A stretch of DNA of 9,653 nt. Source: an uncultured Gemmatimonadota bacterium. Its GTDB lineage: Bacteria; Gemmatimonadota; Gemmatimonadetes; Gemmatimonadales; Gemmatimonadaceae. Shown piece by piece: positions 1 through 6,306 of this stretch. The DNA is taken from the NCBI GenBank assembly GCA_946479015.1, contig CAMLEQ010000122.1:1-9653 (forward strand), in the 5' to 3' direction. Position numbers and translations under genes: made by a program. The notes under the pieces are model-generated. The model was not told the DNA's origin, did not search any database, and was given only the letters and a program-made list of their open reading frames with translations. The number at the start of each line of letters is the position of its first letter. Within the stretch, counting starts at the first letter, position 1.

Positions 1-1112
1 TGGTGCCGTATCTGGTGCTCCAGCTCAAGGGGCTCGGGATCATCGTCTCCGAGGCATCGTACGACGCCATCCCCGCGGCGACGGCGGTGTGGGGGAGCAC
101 GGCGGTGGTGGTGGCGTACGTGATCGCGTCCGGCGTGCGCGGCTCGGCGTGGACGGCGGTGCTGAAGGACGTGATGATCCTCGCGGTGGCGCTCGCGCTG
201 GGGATCTACCTGCCGCTGCACGAATTCGGCGGCTACCACGCGATGTTCGCGTCCATCGAGCGCGCGAAGCCCGGCTTTCTCGTGCTCCCCGCGCGGGGGA
301 TGAGCCCGAGCTGGTTCATCTCCACCGTCGTGCTCACCGCGCTCGGCTTCTACATGTGGCCGCACACGTTCGGCTCCGCGTACACGGCGAAGCACGAGAA
401 CGTGTTCCGGAAGAACGCGGTGATCATGCCGCTGTACCAGCTCGTGCTGCTGTTCGTGTTCTTCACCGGCTTCGCGGCGATCGCGAAGGTGCCGGGGCTG
501 AAGGGCACGGATGTGGACCTGGCGCTGCTCCGCGTGTCGCGCGCCACGTTCTCGCCGTGGGTGGTGGGGACCATCGGCGCGGCGGGGCTGCTCACCGCGC
601 TGGTGCCGGGATCGATGATCCTCATGACGGCGTCCACGATCCTGGCGAAGAACGTGTACGCGAAGGCGCGCCCGCGCGCCTCGGAGCGGGAGATCACGCT
701 CGTGGCGAAGTGGCTGGTGCCGGTGGTGGCGCTGGTGGCGGTGGCGTTCACCCTGCACGGCGGGGAGACGCTGGTGGTGCTGCTGCTCATGGGGTACAAC
801 TTCGTGACGCAGCTCTTCCCGGCGCTGGTGCTCTCGCTCCCGCGCCGGCCGGTCGCCACGCGCCAGGGGGCGTTCGCCGGCATCCTCGCGGGCACGCTCA
901 CTGTGGCGTGGCTCACGCTGAGCAAGGCGACGATGGCATCGCTCTTCCCATCGCTGCCGTCGGCGGTCACGGACCTCAACATCGGGATCGTGGCGTTGGT
1001 GGTGAACCTGGCCGTGCTCGCGGTGGTGAGCGGAGTGACGCGGGAAGCGGGAAGCGGCGCGACGACGCCGCGCCTGCGGGAAGCGGGAATCGGGAATCGA
1101 TCAGTGGACTGA
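1..1112 (+). CDS. Sodium:solute symporter (SSS family), 5' end outside window
   Basis: Inner-membrane secondary transporter that probably uses a sodium gradient to take up a small organic solute; the substrate cannot be told. The reading frame is open from the left edge, so the 369 residues seen are the C-terminal part of a protein that in this family is usually about 480-500 residues. The GTG at 3-5 is only the first in-frame start-like codon, not the real start. About nine hydrophobic helices are visible, at residues about 28-45, 54-72, 104-119, 138-160, 186-212, 233-252, 256-279, 288-305 and 326-346 of the visible part. Family-like segments are SGVRGSAWTAVLKDV (about 43-57), LGFYMWPHTFGSAYTA and RKNAVIMPLYQL, which resemble the YodF-type branch as I remember it. 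The last 23 or so residues are not transporter sequence: they are the translation of a heptad repeat. The next gene starts 16 nt downstream. Confidence 0.9.
   Translation, partial: VPYLVLQLKGLGIIVSEASYDAIPAATAVWGSTAVVVAYVIASGVRGSAWTAVLKDVMILAVALALGIYLPLHEFGGYHAMFASIERAKPGFLVLPARGMSPSWFISTVVLTALGFYMWPHTFGSAYTAKHENVFRKNAVIMPLYQLVLLFVFFTGFAAIAKVPGLKGTDVDLALLRVSRATFSPWVVGTIGAAGLLTALVPGSMILMTASTILAKNVYAKARPRASEREITLVAKWLVPVVALVAVAFTLHGGETLVVLLLMGYNFVTQLFPALVLSLPRRPVATRQGAFAGILAGTLTVAWLTLSKATMASLFPSLPSAVTDLNIGIVALVVNLAVLAVVSGVTREAGSGATTPRLREAGIGNRSVD
1041..1097 (+). repeat. Interrupted CGGGAAG/CGGGAAT heptad repeat with central inverted repeat
   Basis: Two copies of CGGGAAG (1041-1054) are followed by a 22-nt segment (1055-1076). 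Three more heptads follow: CGGGAAG at 1077-1083 and CGGGAAT at 1084-1090 and 1091-1097. The 22-nt segment holds a 6-bp inverted repeat, GGCGCG at 1056-1061 against CGCGCC at 1069-1074, with a 7-nt loop. All of it is translated as the tail of the symporter. The heptads resemble short repeats I associate with intergenic DNA of some GC-rich soil phyla; that link is from memory. Confidence 0.75.
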
Positions 1113-1128
1113 ACAGGAGATCTGGCAC

Positions 1129-1650
1129 GTGAGCATCGGCGAAGCATTCGTGGCGCAGTCGAGGGAGTTCCTCGGGAACGAGTACCGGATCAAGCTCCGG
1201 CGGTGCGTGCAGGCGCTGCCGGACGACGCACTGTGGTGGAGGGCGAACGCGCAGTGCAACAGCGTGGGGAACCTGCTGCTGCATCTCGCGGGGAACATCC
1301 GCCAGCACATCGTGAACGGCATCGGCGAGAAGCCAGACGTGCGCGACCGCACGGCGGAGTTCGGGACCGACGGGGGCGCGGACGGGGCCACCCTGCTCCG
1401 GGAGCTGGAGGAGGTGCTCGACCAGGCCGACGCGGTGCTCGCCGCGCTGCGCCCCCAGGACCTCGAGGGAGTGCGCACCGTGGCCGGCGCGCGGCGGACG
1501 GTGCTGGAGATCATCTACACCACCGTGCAGCACGCGGCGCTGCACCTCGGGCAGATCATCCTCATGGTGAAGGAACGAGCGCCGGGAGCGATCCGCTTCT
1601 ACGAGGACACGCCGAAGGGAGGGAAGGCGATCTGGCAGGAGGCGCGGTGA
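1129..1650 (+). CDS. DUF1572 / DinB-superfamily protein
   Basis: A 173-residue four-helix-bundle protein of the DinB/YfiT superfamily, a group that includes thiol-dependent S-transferases and many proteins of unknown role. The segment around SVGNLLLHLAGNIRQHI (about 45-61) is typical of the DUF1572 branch. The probable metal-binding triad is His52 together with His135 and His139 in VQHAALHLGQI. Length is normal for the family. The GTG start at 1129 is supported by AGGAG at 1115-1119, 9 nt upstream, and by being 16 nt after the symporter stop. The stop codon shares one base with the ATG of the next gene, so the two are probably translationally coupled. The substrate is unknown. Reduced-thiol transfer or detoxification is the family theme and only an inference here. 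Confidence 0.88.
   Translation: MSIGEAFVAQSREFLGNEYRIKLRRCVQALPDDALWWRANAQCNSVGNLLLHLAGNIRQHIVNGIGEKPDVRDRTAEFGTDGGADGATLLRELEEVLDQADAVLAALRPQDLEGVRTVAGARRTVLEIIYTTVQHAALHLGQIILMVKERAPGAIRFYEDTPKGGKAIWQEAR
1637..1642 (+). promoter_or_regulatory. Strong ribosome binding site deciding the hydrolase start
   Basis: A perfect AGGAGG lies 7 nt before the ATG at 1650, inside the end of the DinB gene. It fixes the hydrolase start at 1650, although the reading frame stays open far upstream (to about 1203), where it only shadows the DinB gene. Confidence 0.8.
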
Positions 1651-2714
1651 TGCGCGTGCGTCTCCTGTTCGCGATGCTGGTCGCGCTCCCGCTCGCCGCC
1701 GCGACGGCTCGGGCGCAGCGCGAGGGAGACTTCGTCATCCGCGACTTCCGTTTCGCCGATGGGGAGACGCTTCCCGAGCTGCGGCTGCACTGGATGACGC
1801 TTGGCACGCCGCGCAGGGACGCGAAGGGGGTGGTGCGCAACGCGGTGCTCGTGCTGCACGGAACCACCGGCTCGGGGCGGCAGTTCCTCAACCCGATCTT
1901 CGCCGGGCCGCTGTACGGACCGGGGGAGCCGCTGGACACCACGCGGTACTACGTGATCCTCCCGGACGGGATCGGGCACGGGAGGTCGAGCAAGCCGAGC
2001 GACGGGATGCACGCCCGGTTTCCGCACTACGACTACGATGACATGGTGACGGCGCAGCACCGGCTGCTCACGGAGGGGCTGGGCGTGAGTCACCTGCGCC
2101 TGGTGATGGGAACGTCGATGGGCGGCATGCACACCTGGGTGTGGGGGGAGAAGTACCCGGCGTTCATGGATGGCCTGGTACCGCTCGCCAGCGAGCCGGC
2201 GCAGATCGCCGGGCGGAACCGGATGCTCCGGCGCATGATCATGGACGACATCACGACCGACCCGGAGTGGAAGGGGGGCGAGTACACCTGCCAGCCGCGC
2301 GGGCTCGCGGCGGCGATGCAGATCCTGTTCGTGCTGACGAGCAGCCCGCTGCGCCAGCAGATGGCGGCACCCACGCGCGACTCGGCGGATGCGTACATCC
2401 GGCGCTGGGAGGCGAACATCCTGAAGCGCGAGGACGCGAACGACGTCCTGTACGCGTTCGACGCCTCGCGCGACTACGATCCGAGCGTGGCGCTGGAGAA
2501 GATCCAGGCGCCGCTGCTCGCCATCAACTCGGCGGACGACCAGGTGAATCCGCCGGAGATCGGCATCACCAGACGGCTGATGCCGCGCGTGAAGCGCGGC
2601 ACCTTCTGGCTCATCCCCACGAGCGAGAAGACGCGCGGGCACGGCACACACACCGATGCCTCGGTGTGGGGGAATCGCTTCGCGGAGTTCCTGGCGTCGC
2701 TGCCGGAGCGGTGA
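1650..2714 (+). CDS. Exported alpha/beta hydrolase of the homoserine O-acetyltransferase (MetX) type
   Basis: A 354-residue alpha/beta-hydrolase-fold protein. Residues 1-22 form a signal peptide: two arginines, a hydrophobic core (LLFAMLVALPLAAA) and a likely cleavage after Ala-Arg-Ala before Gln23. The mature part resembles MetX-type acyltransferases. HGTTGSG follows strand 1, and the nucleophile elbow GTSMGG carries Ser156. SADDQVNPP carries Asp296 or Asp297 as the acid, and GHGTH carries His331, the likely catalytic histidine. True MetX is cytoplasmic and makes O-acetylhomoserine from acetyl-CoA. An exported copy away from methionine genes is more likely an esterase or other hydrolase; that is my inference. 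ATG 1650 is chosen for the AGGAGG 7 nt upstream and the signal peptide directly after it. It overlaps the DinB stop by 1 nt and ends the plus-strand operon. Confidence 0.88.
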   Translation: MRVRLLFAMLVALPLAAATARAQREGDFVIRDFRFADGETLPELRLHWMTLGTPRRDAKGVVRNAVLVLHGTTGSGRQFLNPIFAGPLYGPGEPLDTTRYYVILPDGIGHGRSSKPSDGMHARFPHYDYDDMVTAQHRLLTEGLGVSHLRLVMGTSMGGMHTWVWGEKYPAFMDGLVPLASEPAQIAGRNRMLRRMIMDDITTDPEWKGGEYTCQPRGLAAAMQILFVLTSSPLRQQMAAPTRDSADAYIRRWEANILKREDANDVLYAFDASRDYDPSVALEKIQAPLLAINSADDQVNPPEIGITRRLMPRVKRGTFWLIPTSEKTRGHGTHTDASVWGNRFAEFLASLPER

Positions 2715-2726
2715 GTCGCTGGAGAG

Positions 2727-2775
2727 GGCTTCCGCTCGTCCCGACGCGTTGCGCACGGCCGGGCGGAGCCTCTTT
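2727..2775 (+). terminator. Possible intrinsic terminator after the hydrolase gene
   Basis: GGCT plus CCGCTCG (2727-2738, with T2731 bulged) can pair with CGGGCGGAGCC (2760-2770), giving 11 pairs including one G-U. The loop is 21 nt, and TCTTT follows at 2771-2775. It lies in the 66-nt gap between two convergent genes. The long loop and short T-run make it a weak candidate. On the minus strand the wobble becomes a mismatch and the stem is poorer. Confidence 0.35.
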
Positions 2776-2780
2776 CCCCG

Positions 2781-3893
2781 TCAGTCCCCGCCAGCGCGTA
2801 TCCACTCGACCGCGAGCTTCAGCACATTCGACAGCGGCTCCGCCGTCAGAACGGCCGGCCCGTCCCCCTTCTGGTGGTAGAAAGCCACCAGCTGTCGTGG
2901 CATTCTGAAGGGGAGCAGCGTCGCGGCCTTGAGCCCGGCGCGGCTGAACGGCCCCGCGTCGGTGGCGACGCCCGGGACGGCGGACTTCACCTTGTAGGGG
3001 ACACCGGCGCGCTCCGCGGCCGCGACCACGCTCGTCACCATCTCGGGGGCATTCCTCACGGTGCCGTTCACGTCCGAGGTGAGGATGGCGATCTCCGGAT
3101 GGGCGACCGTCTCGAAGTTGAGCAGCCGCGCGTCGAGTCGCCTCAACTCGTCGCGATGGCGCTCGACGTACCGCCGCGAGCCGCGAAGTCCCGCTTCCTC
3201 GCTGCCGAAGGAGACGAAGCGGACTTCCGTGTCGGCGGGGATGTCCGCGGGGTGCATCACGAGGAACCTGGACAGCGCCACCGCGAGCGCGCTGGCGGCG
3301 AGGTTGTCCACCGCGCCGGGCACGATCCCTCCGCCCGTCCTCCCGTGGGTGAAGAACACCCCGACGATGACGGCACCGTATCCGAGGAGAGCGAGCCACG
3401 TGTTCGCTGGAGCGCTGTCGTGGTGGCCACTCACCATCAGGAGGCGCTTCACCGCTCCGGAACCGGGGCGCCGCAGCGTGCCGATCACGTTCACCGACCG
3501 CTTCTTCCCGAAGAGCGGGTCGACGACCTCGATGGAGAGGACGAACTCCAGGACGAACAGCGATGCCGCGATGATGGAGAACGCCAGGGCGGCGGTCGCG
3601 GTCACCCGGGGAGAGATTCCTGTGAGGTGTCCCGTGGACACGTTCAGCATGGCGGCGACGAGCACGCAGAGCGCGCTGATGGGGAACGAGCCCAAGCAGG
3701 CGCCCGGCGCGACGGTGAACTCCTCGACCGTGACGTTGCCGGCACCCAGGTGCGCTTCCAGCTCCTTCTCGAGAAAAGCGGCTCGTTCCCGTTCCTGAGC
3801 ACTCCCCGGCAAGCCTGGGCCCACCTCCGTGCAGATCGCCTCGACTATGTCGAAGGCGTAGCGGGCGTCGTCGTTGGTGACGGTGTCTGGCAT
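2781..3893 (-). CDS. Membrane-associated M28-family zinc metallopeptidase
   Basis: A 370-residue aminopeptidase-type metalloprotease with di-zinc active-site motifs in the expected order. GHHD (156-159) gives His157, GAVDN gives the bridging Asp196, and SEEAGLRGS gives Glu232 (general base) and Glu233. The next ligand position appears to be Glu261 in LLNFETVAHP, where many M28 enzymes have Asp. FYHQKGD supplies His340. Three hydrophobic stretches, at about 64-86, 97-121 and 165-184, suggest a membrane-anchored form; the third lies between the first and second metal motifs. Similar membrane M28 proteins exist, as I recall. ATG 3893 has GGGAG on the minus strand at 3907-3903, 9 nt upstream. It lies 49 nt inside the 3' end of the preceding hydrolase gene, so coupled translation is likely. 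It probably removes N-terminal residues from peptides, with specificity unknown. Confidence 0.9.
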   Translation of the reverse strand: MPDTVTNDDARYAFDIVEAICTEVGPGLPGSAQERERAAFLEKELEAHLGAGNVTVEEFTVAPGACLGSFPISALCVLVAAMLNVSTGHLTGISPRVTATAALAFSIIAASLFVLEFVLSIEVVDPLFGKKRSVNVIGTLRRPGSGAVKRLLMVSGHHDSAPANTWLALLGYGAVIVGVFFTHGRTGGGIVPGAVDNLAASALAVALSRFLVMHPADIPADTEVRFVSFGSEEAGLRGSRRYVERHRDELRRLDARLLNFETVAHPEIAILTSDVNGTVRNAPEMVTSVVAAAERAGVPYKVKSAVPGVATDAGPFSRAGLKAATLLPFRMPRQLVAFYHQKGDGPAVLTAEPLSNVLKLAVEWIRAGGD

Positions 3894-4918
3894 CGGGCGG
3901 TGCTCCCGAACTGGCGATCGCCGGCCCCCGTCAGGACCGGCCGCACCAGCTCCACCATCGCGCGGTTGAACTTGTCCGGTTCATCCGCGAACGGCTCGTG
4001 TCCGGACTCCTCGAACCAGACGAGTGTCTTCGCCGGGGCCTTCAGTGCGTCGAAATACGCGACGCTGACCTCCGGAGGGACCCAGTGGTCGCGGCGCCCC
4101 AGAAAGAAGAACACGGGCACCGGCAACGCGGGGACGAGCTCCGGGAGGTTCAGCCGCGACACCTCGCTCCACATCGCGTCGAGGGAAGAGCGAAAGGCGC
4201 GCATCATTCCGGGCAACTCGAGGATCGACGATTCCGGCCCTTCGCCGGCGATGCGTCCCATCTCCCACAACGCCCTGGGCCCGAGCTGCCCCTCCAGCCG
4301 CATGAGCCACGTGCGCTCCGTCCACACGCCCTTGGCGGTGTGGGGGGGCGGGCCGATGGCGCGCAGCTTCGCGAGCGCCCGCCGGTTCCCGGTGCGCCGC
4401 GCTTCGGCGAGCGCGAAGGCGTACGATGCCGCTTCCCCCGCGGCCCAATCGCCGATCTGTCCGCTGCCGACGTAGGCACCGACCTTCTCCGGGAAGCGCG
4501 CGGTGTAGAGCACGCCGAGTGCGGCGCCCCATGAATGCCCGAAGATCGCGACCTTGCTCTTGCCCGTGCGCGCGCGCACGGCGTCGACGAGCTCGTCGAG
4601 GTCGGCGATGAACCGCTCGACCGTCATGGAGGATCCGGGGATCTCGCGGTCGAACGACTTGCCGGCGCCGCGCTGATCCCAGTAGACGACGGTGAAGCTC
4701 TTCTCGAGCGGCGCGTTGAAGTGCCGGAAGAGAAAGGTCTCGGTGAGGCCGGGACCGCCGTGCAGGAGGATCAACGGTGGATTCGAGAGGCTCTCCCCCC
4801 GGATCATCACCCACTGGTCGACGCCGCCGAGCCGGAGGTAGTCGATCTCGGCGATGCTCCCCGGAAGCGGCTCGCCCGCGGGGCCGAGGAAGGGCGGTGT
4901 CTTTCCCGAGTGTCTCAT
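3845..4918 (-). CDS. Alpha/beta hydrolase, proline iminopeptidase-like (S33 type)
   Basis: A 357-residue serine hydrolase resembling prolyl aminopeptidases. The oxyanion-hole motif HGGPG is at 53-57, the family signature WDQRGAGKS at 80-88, and the nucleophile elbow GHSWG at 127-131 with Ser129. Asp277 lies in GRRDHWVPP and His307 in ESGHEPF. A lid-like region spans about 155-250. No signal peptide is seen, so it is probably cytoplasmic. ATG 4918 has GGAGGT on the minus strand at 4931-4926, 7 nt upstream, and starts 18 nt after the DUF998 gene ends. The last 25 or so residues (rich in Thr, Pro and Ser) run past the usual fold end and overlap the M28 start by 49 nt. Next to an M28 peptidase, a role in peptide breakdown is plausible, but epoxide or ester hydrolases share these motifs. 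Confidence 0.9.
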   Translation of the reverse strand: MRHSGKTPPFLGPAGEPLPGSIAEIDYLRLGGVDQWVMIRGESLSNPPLILLHGGPGLTETFLFRHFNAPLEKSFTVVYWDQRGAGKSFDREIPGSSMTVERFIADLDELVDAVRARTGKSKVAIFGHSWGAALGVLYTARFPEKVGAYVGSGQIGDWAAGEAASYAFALAEARRTGNRRALAKLRAIGPPPHTAKGVWTERTWLMRLEGQLGPRALWEMGRIAGEGPESSILELPGMMRAFRSSLDAMWSEVSRLNLPELVPALPVPVFFFLGRRDHWVPPEVSVAYFDALKAPAKTLVWFEESGHEPFADEPDKFNRAMVELVRPVLTGAGDRQFGSTARCQTPSPTTTPATPST

Positions 4919-4936
4919 GGCGCGAACCTCCGGGGA

Positions 4937-5677
4937 TCATCCCGTCCGCGCGGCCATCCGGGAGGCTCCACCCTCCGGAGCCGCGGCACCCCGCACGCGC
5001 AGGAGCTGGATGGCCAGCACCACTTGCCACAGCAGGAAGACGCCGATGTTGATCCGCTCCCAGACCCCGATCCAGGGCGTGGGGCGATTCGCGGCGATCC
5101 CCGGCGCATCGAGGAAGGTCAGGACGCCGAACACGAGAAGGATCACGAGCGTCGCGATGGAATAGAGGCGGAACCGCCGTCCGAATGCCGTCGCGCCGAA
5201 TCCGATCGCGAGCAGCATGAGAAAGACCGACACGCCTCCGAGGAGGATGTGCAGGGTGTCGCCCAGCGTGCCTCCGCCGGCTGCCAGGACCGCACGGGAG
5301 TGCATCGGGGCGAACGGCCAGCCCACGACGCCGAGAGCGCCGAAGGCGAGGATCGAGCCCGCCACGATGCGCAGGGCACGGTTGCGGCCGGCCGATTGCC
5401 AGACGCCCCATCCGAAGCCGATCACGAGCAACGTGTACGGGATGCAGAGCAGCTCCCAGAGCCGTCGCGTCGGCGCGCCGATGGCGGACAGCTCGCTGAT
5501 CGTTCGCGAAGCCGAGCTGTAGCCCTCCCATTGCGTTGCCACGAACGCGGTGATGGCGGCGTAGTACACCGCCGACAGGATGCCGCCGACGAGCAGCGCT
5601 CGTCGGAGCGTCTCTCCTCGCCGAACCGGCTGGCCTATCCGCTGATCCTGGTCCCGAGAGAACCCGATCGCCGCCAT
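4937..5677 (-). CDS. DUF998 family multi-pass membrane protein
   Basis: A 246-residue integral membrane protein of unknown function. About six hydrophobic helices are seen, at about 26-47, 73-95, 102-121, 138-160, 169-188 and 206-227. DUF998-like features are GYSSASRTISELSAIGAPTRR (52-72), PMHSR (124-128) and a GDTLH motif (139-143) at the start of helix 4. The frame is open to an ATG at 5716. I choose ATG 5677 because GAGGAGG on the minus strand at 5688-5682 directly precedes it, and because the upstream part would run into the palindrome region. It is the first gene of a three-gene operon with the S33-like hydrolase (18 nt downstream) and the M28 peptidase. No catalytic function should be assumed. 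Confidence 0.87.
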   Translation of the reverse strand: MAAIGFSRDQDQRIGQPVRRGETLRRALLVGGILSAVYYAAITAFVATQWEGYSSASRTISELSAIGAPTRRLWELLCIPYTLLVIGFGWGVWQSAGRNRALRIVAGSILAFGALGVVGWPFAPMHSRAVLAAGGGTLGDTLHILLGGVSVFLMLLAIGFGATAFGRRFRLYSIATLVILLVFGVLTFLDAPGIAANRPTPWIGVWERINIGVFLLWQVVLAIQLLRVRGAAAPEGGASRMAARTG

Positions 5678-5681
5678 CTCG

Positions 5682-5688
5682 CCTCCTC
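5682..5688 (-). promoter_or_regulatory. Ribosome binding site deciding the DUF998 start
   Basis: The minus strand reads GAGGAGG ending 4 nt before the ATG at 5677. The alternative ATG at 5716, 39 nt upstream in frame, lies close to the palindrome at 5710-5730 and has no comparable site. Confidence 0.75.
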
Positions 5689-5709
5689 GAACCGACCGCA
5701 GCCGCGGTG

Positions 5710-5730
5710 ACACCACCTCGAAGGTGGTGT
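5710..5730. promoter_or_regulatory. Perfect inverted repeat, probable operator or 5'-UTR hairpin
   Basis: ACACCACCT at 5710-5718 and AGGTGGTGT at 5722-5730 are exact reverse complements around a 3-nt centre. The site is 32 nt upstream of the DUF998 start. It also lies about 15 nt downstream of a weak possible -10 element on the minus strand, so it would cover the start of the transcript. A wider pair, GGTGAC at 5706-5711 and GTCACC at 5738-5743, surrounds it. A dimeric repressor site is the simplest reading; which regulator binds it cannot be told, as none is encoded in the window. No T-run follows, which argues against a terminator. Confidence 0.6.
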
Positions 5731-5745
5731 GATGGGAGTCACCCG

Positions 5746-5774
5746 TATGTAGGGCGAGGGCGGTTGCTCTGTAA
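5746..5774 (-). promoter_or_regulatory. Weak candidate promoter for the DUF998-hydrolase-M28 operon
   Basis: On the minus strand TTACAG (5774-5769) and TACATA (5751-5746) are separated by 17 nt, upstream of the palindrome and of the first gene. Each box matches the sigma-70 consensus only partly. The position and spacing are the main support. Confidence 0.25.
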
Positions 5775-5828
5775 GGAAACCCGCGACCGAGTTGATCGGC
5801 CGGTCAGCGCAGGCGAGGCGATGGACGC

Positions 5829-6215
5829 TCAGAGGGGCGGTCGATCGTGCGTTCCATGCGCCCAGATCCCGCGTCCCATCCGCCAGGACGTGTACACTTC
5901 CGTGCGCTGGTGGAAGAGCGTGCGCGACCCGGCGATGCGGCGCCAGAAGACGCCGCGAGTCGGGATGAGCAGCCACACGCTCCGGCCTGACGGGGGCATC
6001 ATGAAATCCACCTCGCCTCCCGCATGCTCGTCCGGGCGCGGAGTGCGGTAGCGCCAGCGCGCGGACAGGAGCACGGTGTCCGCCGAGATGGCGAGCGTTC
6101 CTTCCAGATAGGTGCGTCCGTGCCCGCGCTCGCTGCCGCAGAAGGCGATGGTGAACGCGCCGCCCGCCTCGTGCCACGACGAGAGGGTGTGGCGGCATCC
6201 GAACCCCTCTTCCAC
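5829..6215 (-). CDS. Unrecognised small protein, possibly 5'-truncated
   Basis: A 128-residue reading frame with mostly G/C third positions and a protein-like composition (hydrophobic strands alternating with charged turns, several Trp and Tyr). I judge it more likely coding than the Arg/Pro-rich shadow frame over the same DNA. I do not recognise a family. Visible segments include AFTIAFCGSE (about 20-29), a strand-rich middle around TLAISADTVLLSARWRYR and a C-terminal half with SVWLLIPTRGVFWRR. There is no signal peptide and no membrane helix. The GTG at 6215 is the first usable start codon but has no ribosome binding site. Protein-like sequence (ATAWDARNRLPFRC) continues upstream of it in the same frame without an ATG, GTG or TTG. 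The gene may therefore have lost its 5' end, or the start is misplaced. The VOC gene ends 91 nt upstream and the palindrome lies 98 nt downstream. Confidence 0.45.
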   Translation of the reverse strand: MEEGFGCRHTLSSWHEAGGAFTIAFCGSERGHGRTYLEGTLAISADTVLLSARWRYRTPRPDEHAGGEVDFMMPPSGRSVWLLIPTRGVFWRRIAGSRTLFHQRTEVYTSWRMGRGIWAHGTHDRPPL

Positions 6216-6306
6216 GCACCGGAAAGGCAGCCGGTTCCGAGCGTCCCACGCCGTGGCGCGTGAGAAGACGCGGAGAGAACCCGCCCTTGCGCTGCGAGTG
6301 CGGCCG

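Noticed and set aside
1203..1649. Upstream extension of the MetX-like hydrolase frame
   Set aside because: It is an Arg/Ala/Gly-rich shadow of the DinB gene. A signal peptide and AGGAGG place the start at 1650.
2874..4475. 533-codon open frame on the plus strand
   Set aside because: It lies antisense to the M28 and S33-like genes. The translation is rich in Arg, Glu, Gly and His with no family motif, a usual shadow in GC-rich DNA.
4535..5710. 391-codon open frame on the plus strand
   Set aside because: It is antisense to the DUF998 and hydrolase genes, strongly charged and low-complexity, while the minus-strand genes there have clear motifs and ribosome binding sites.
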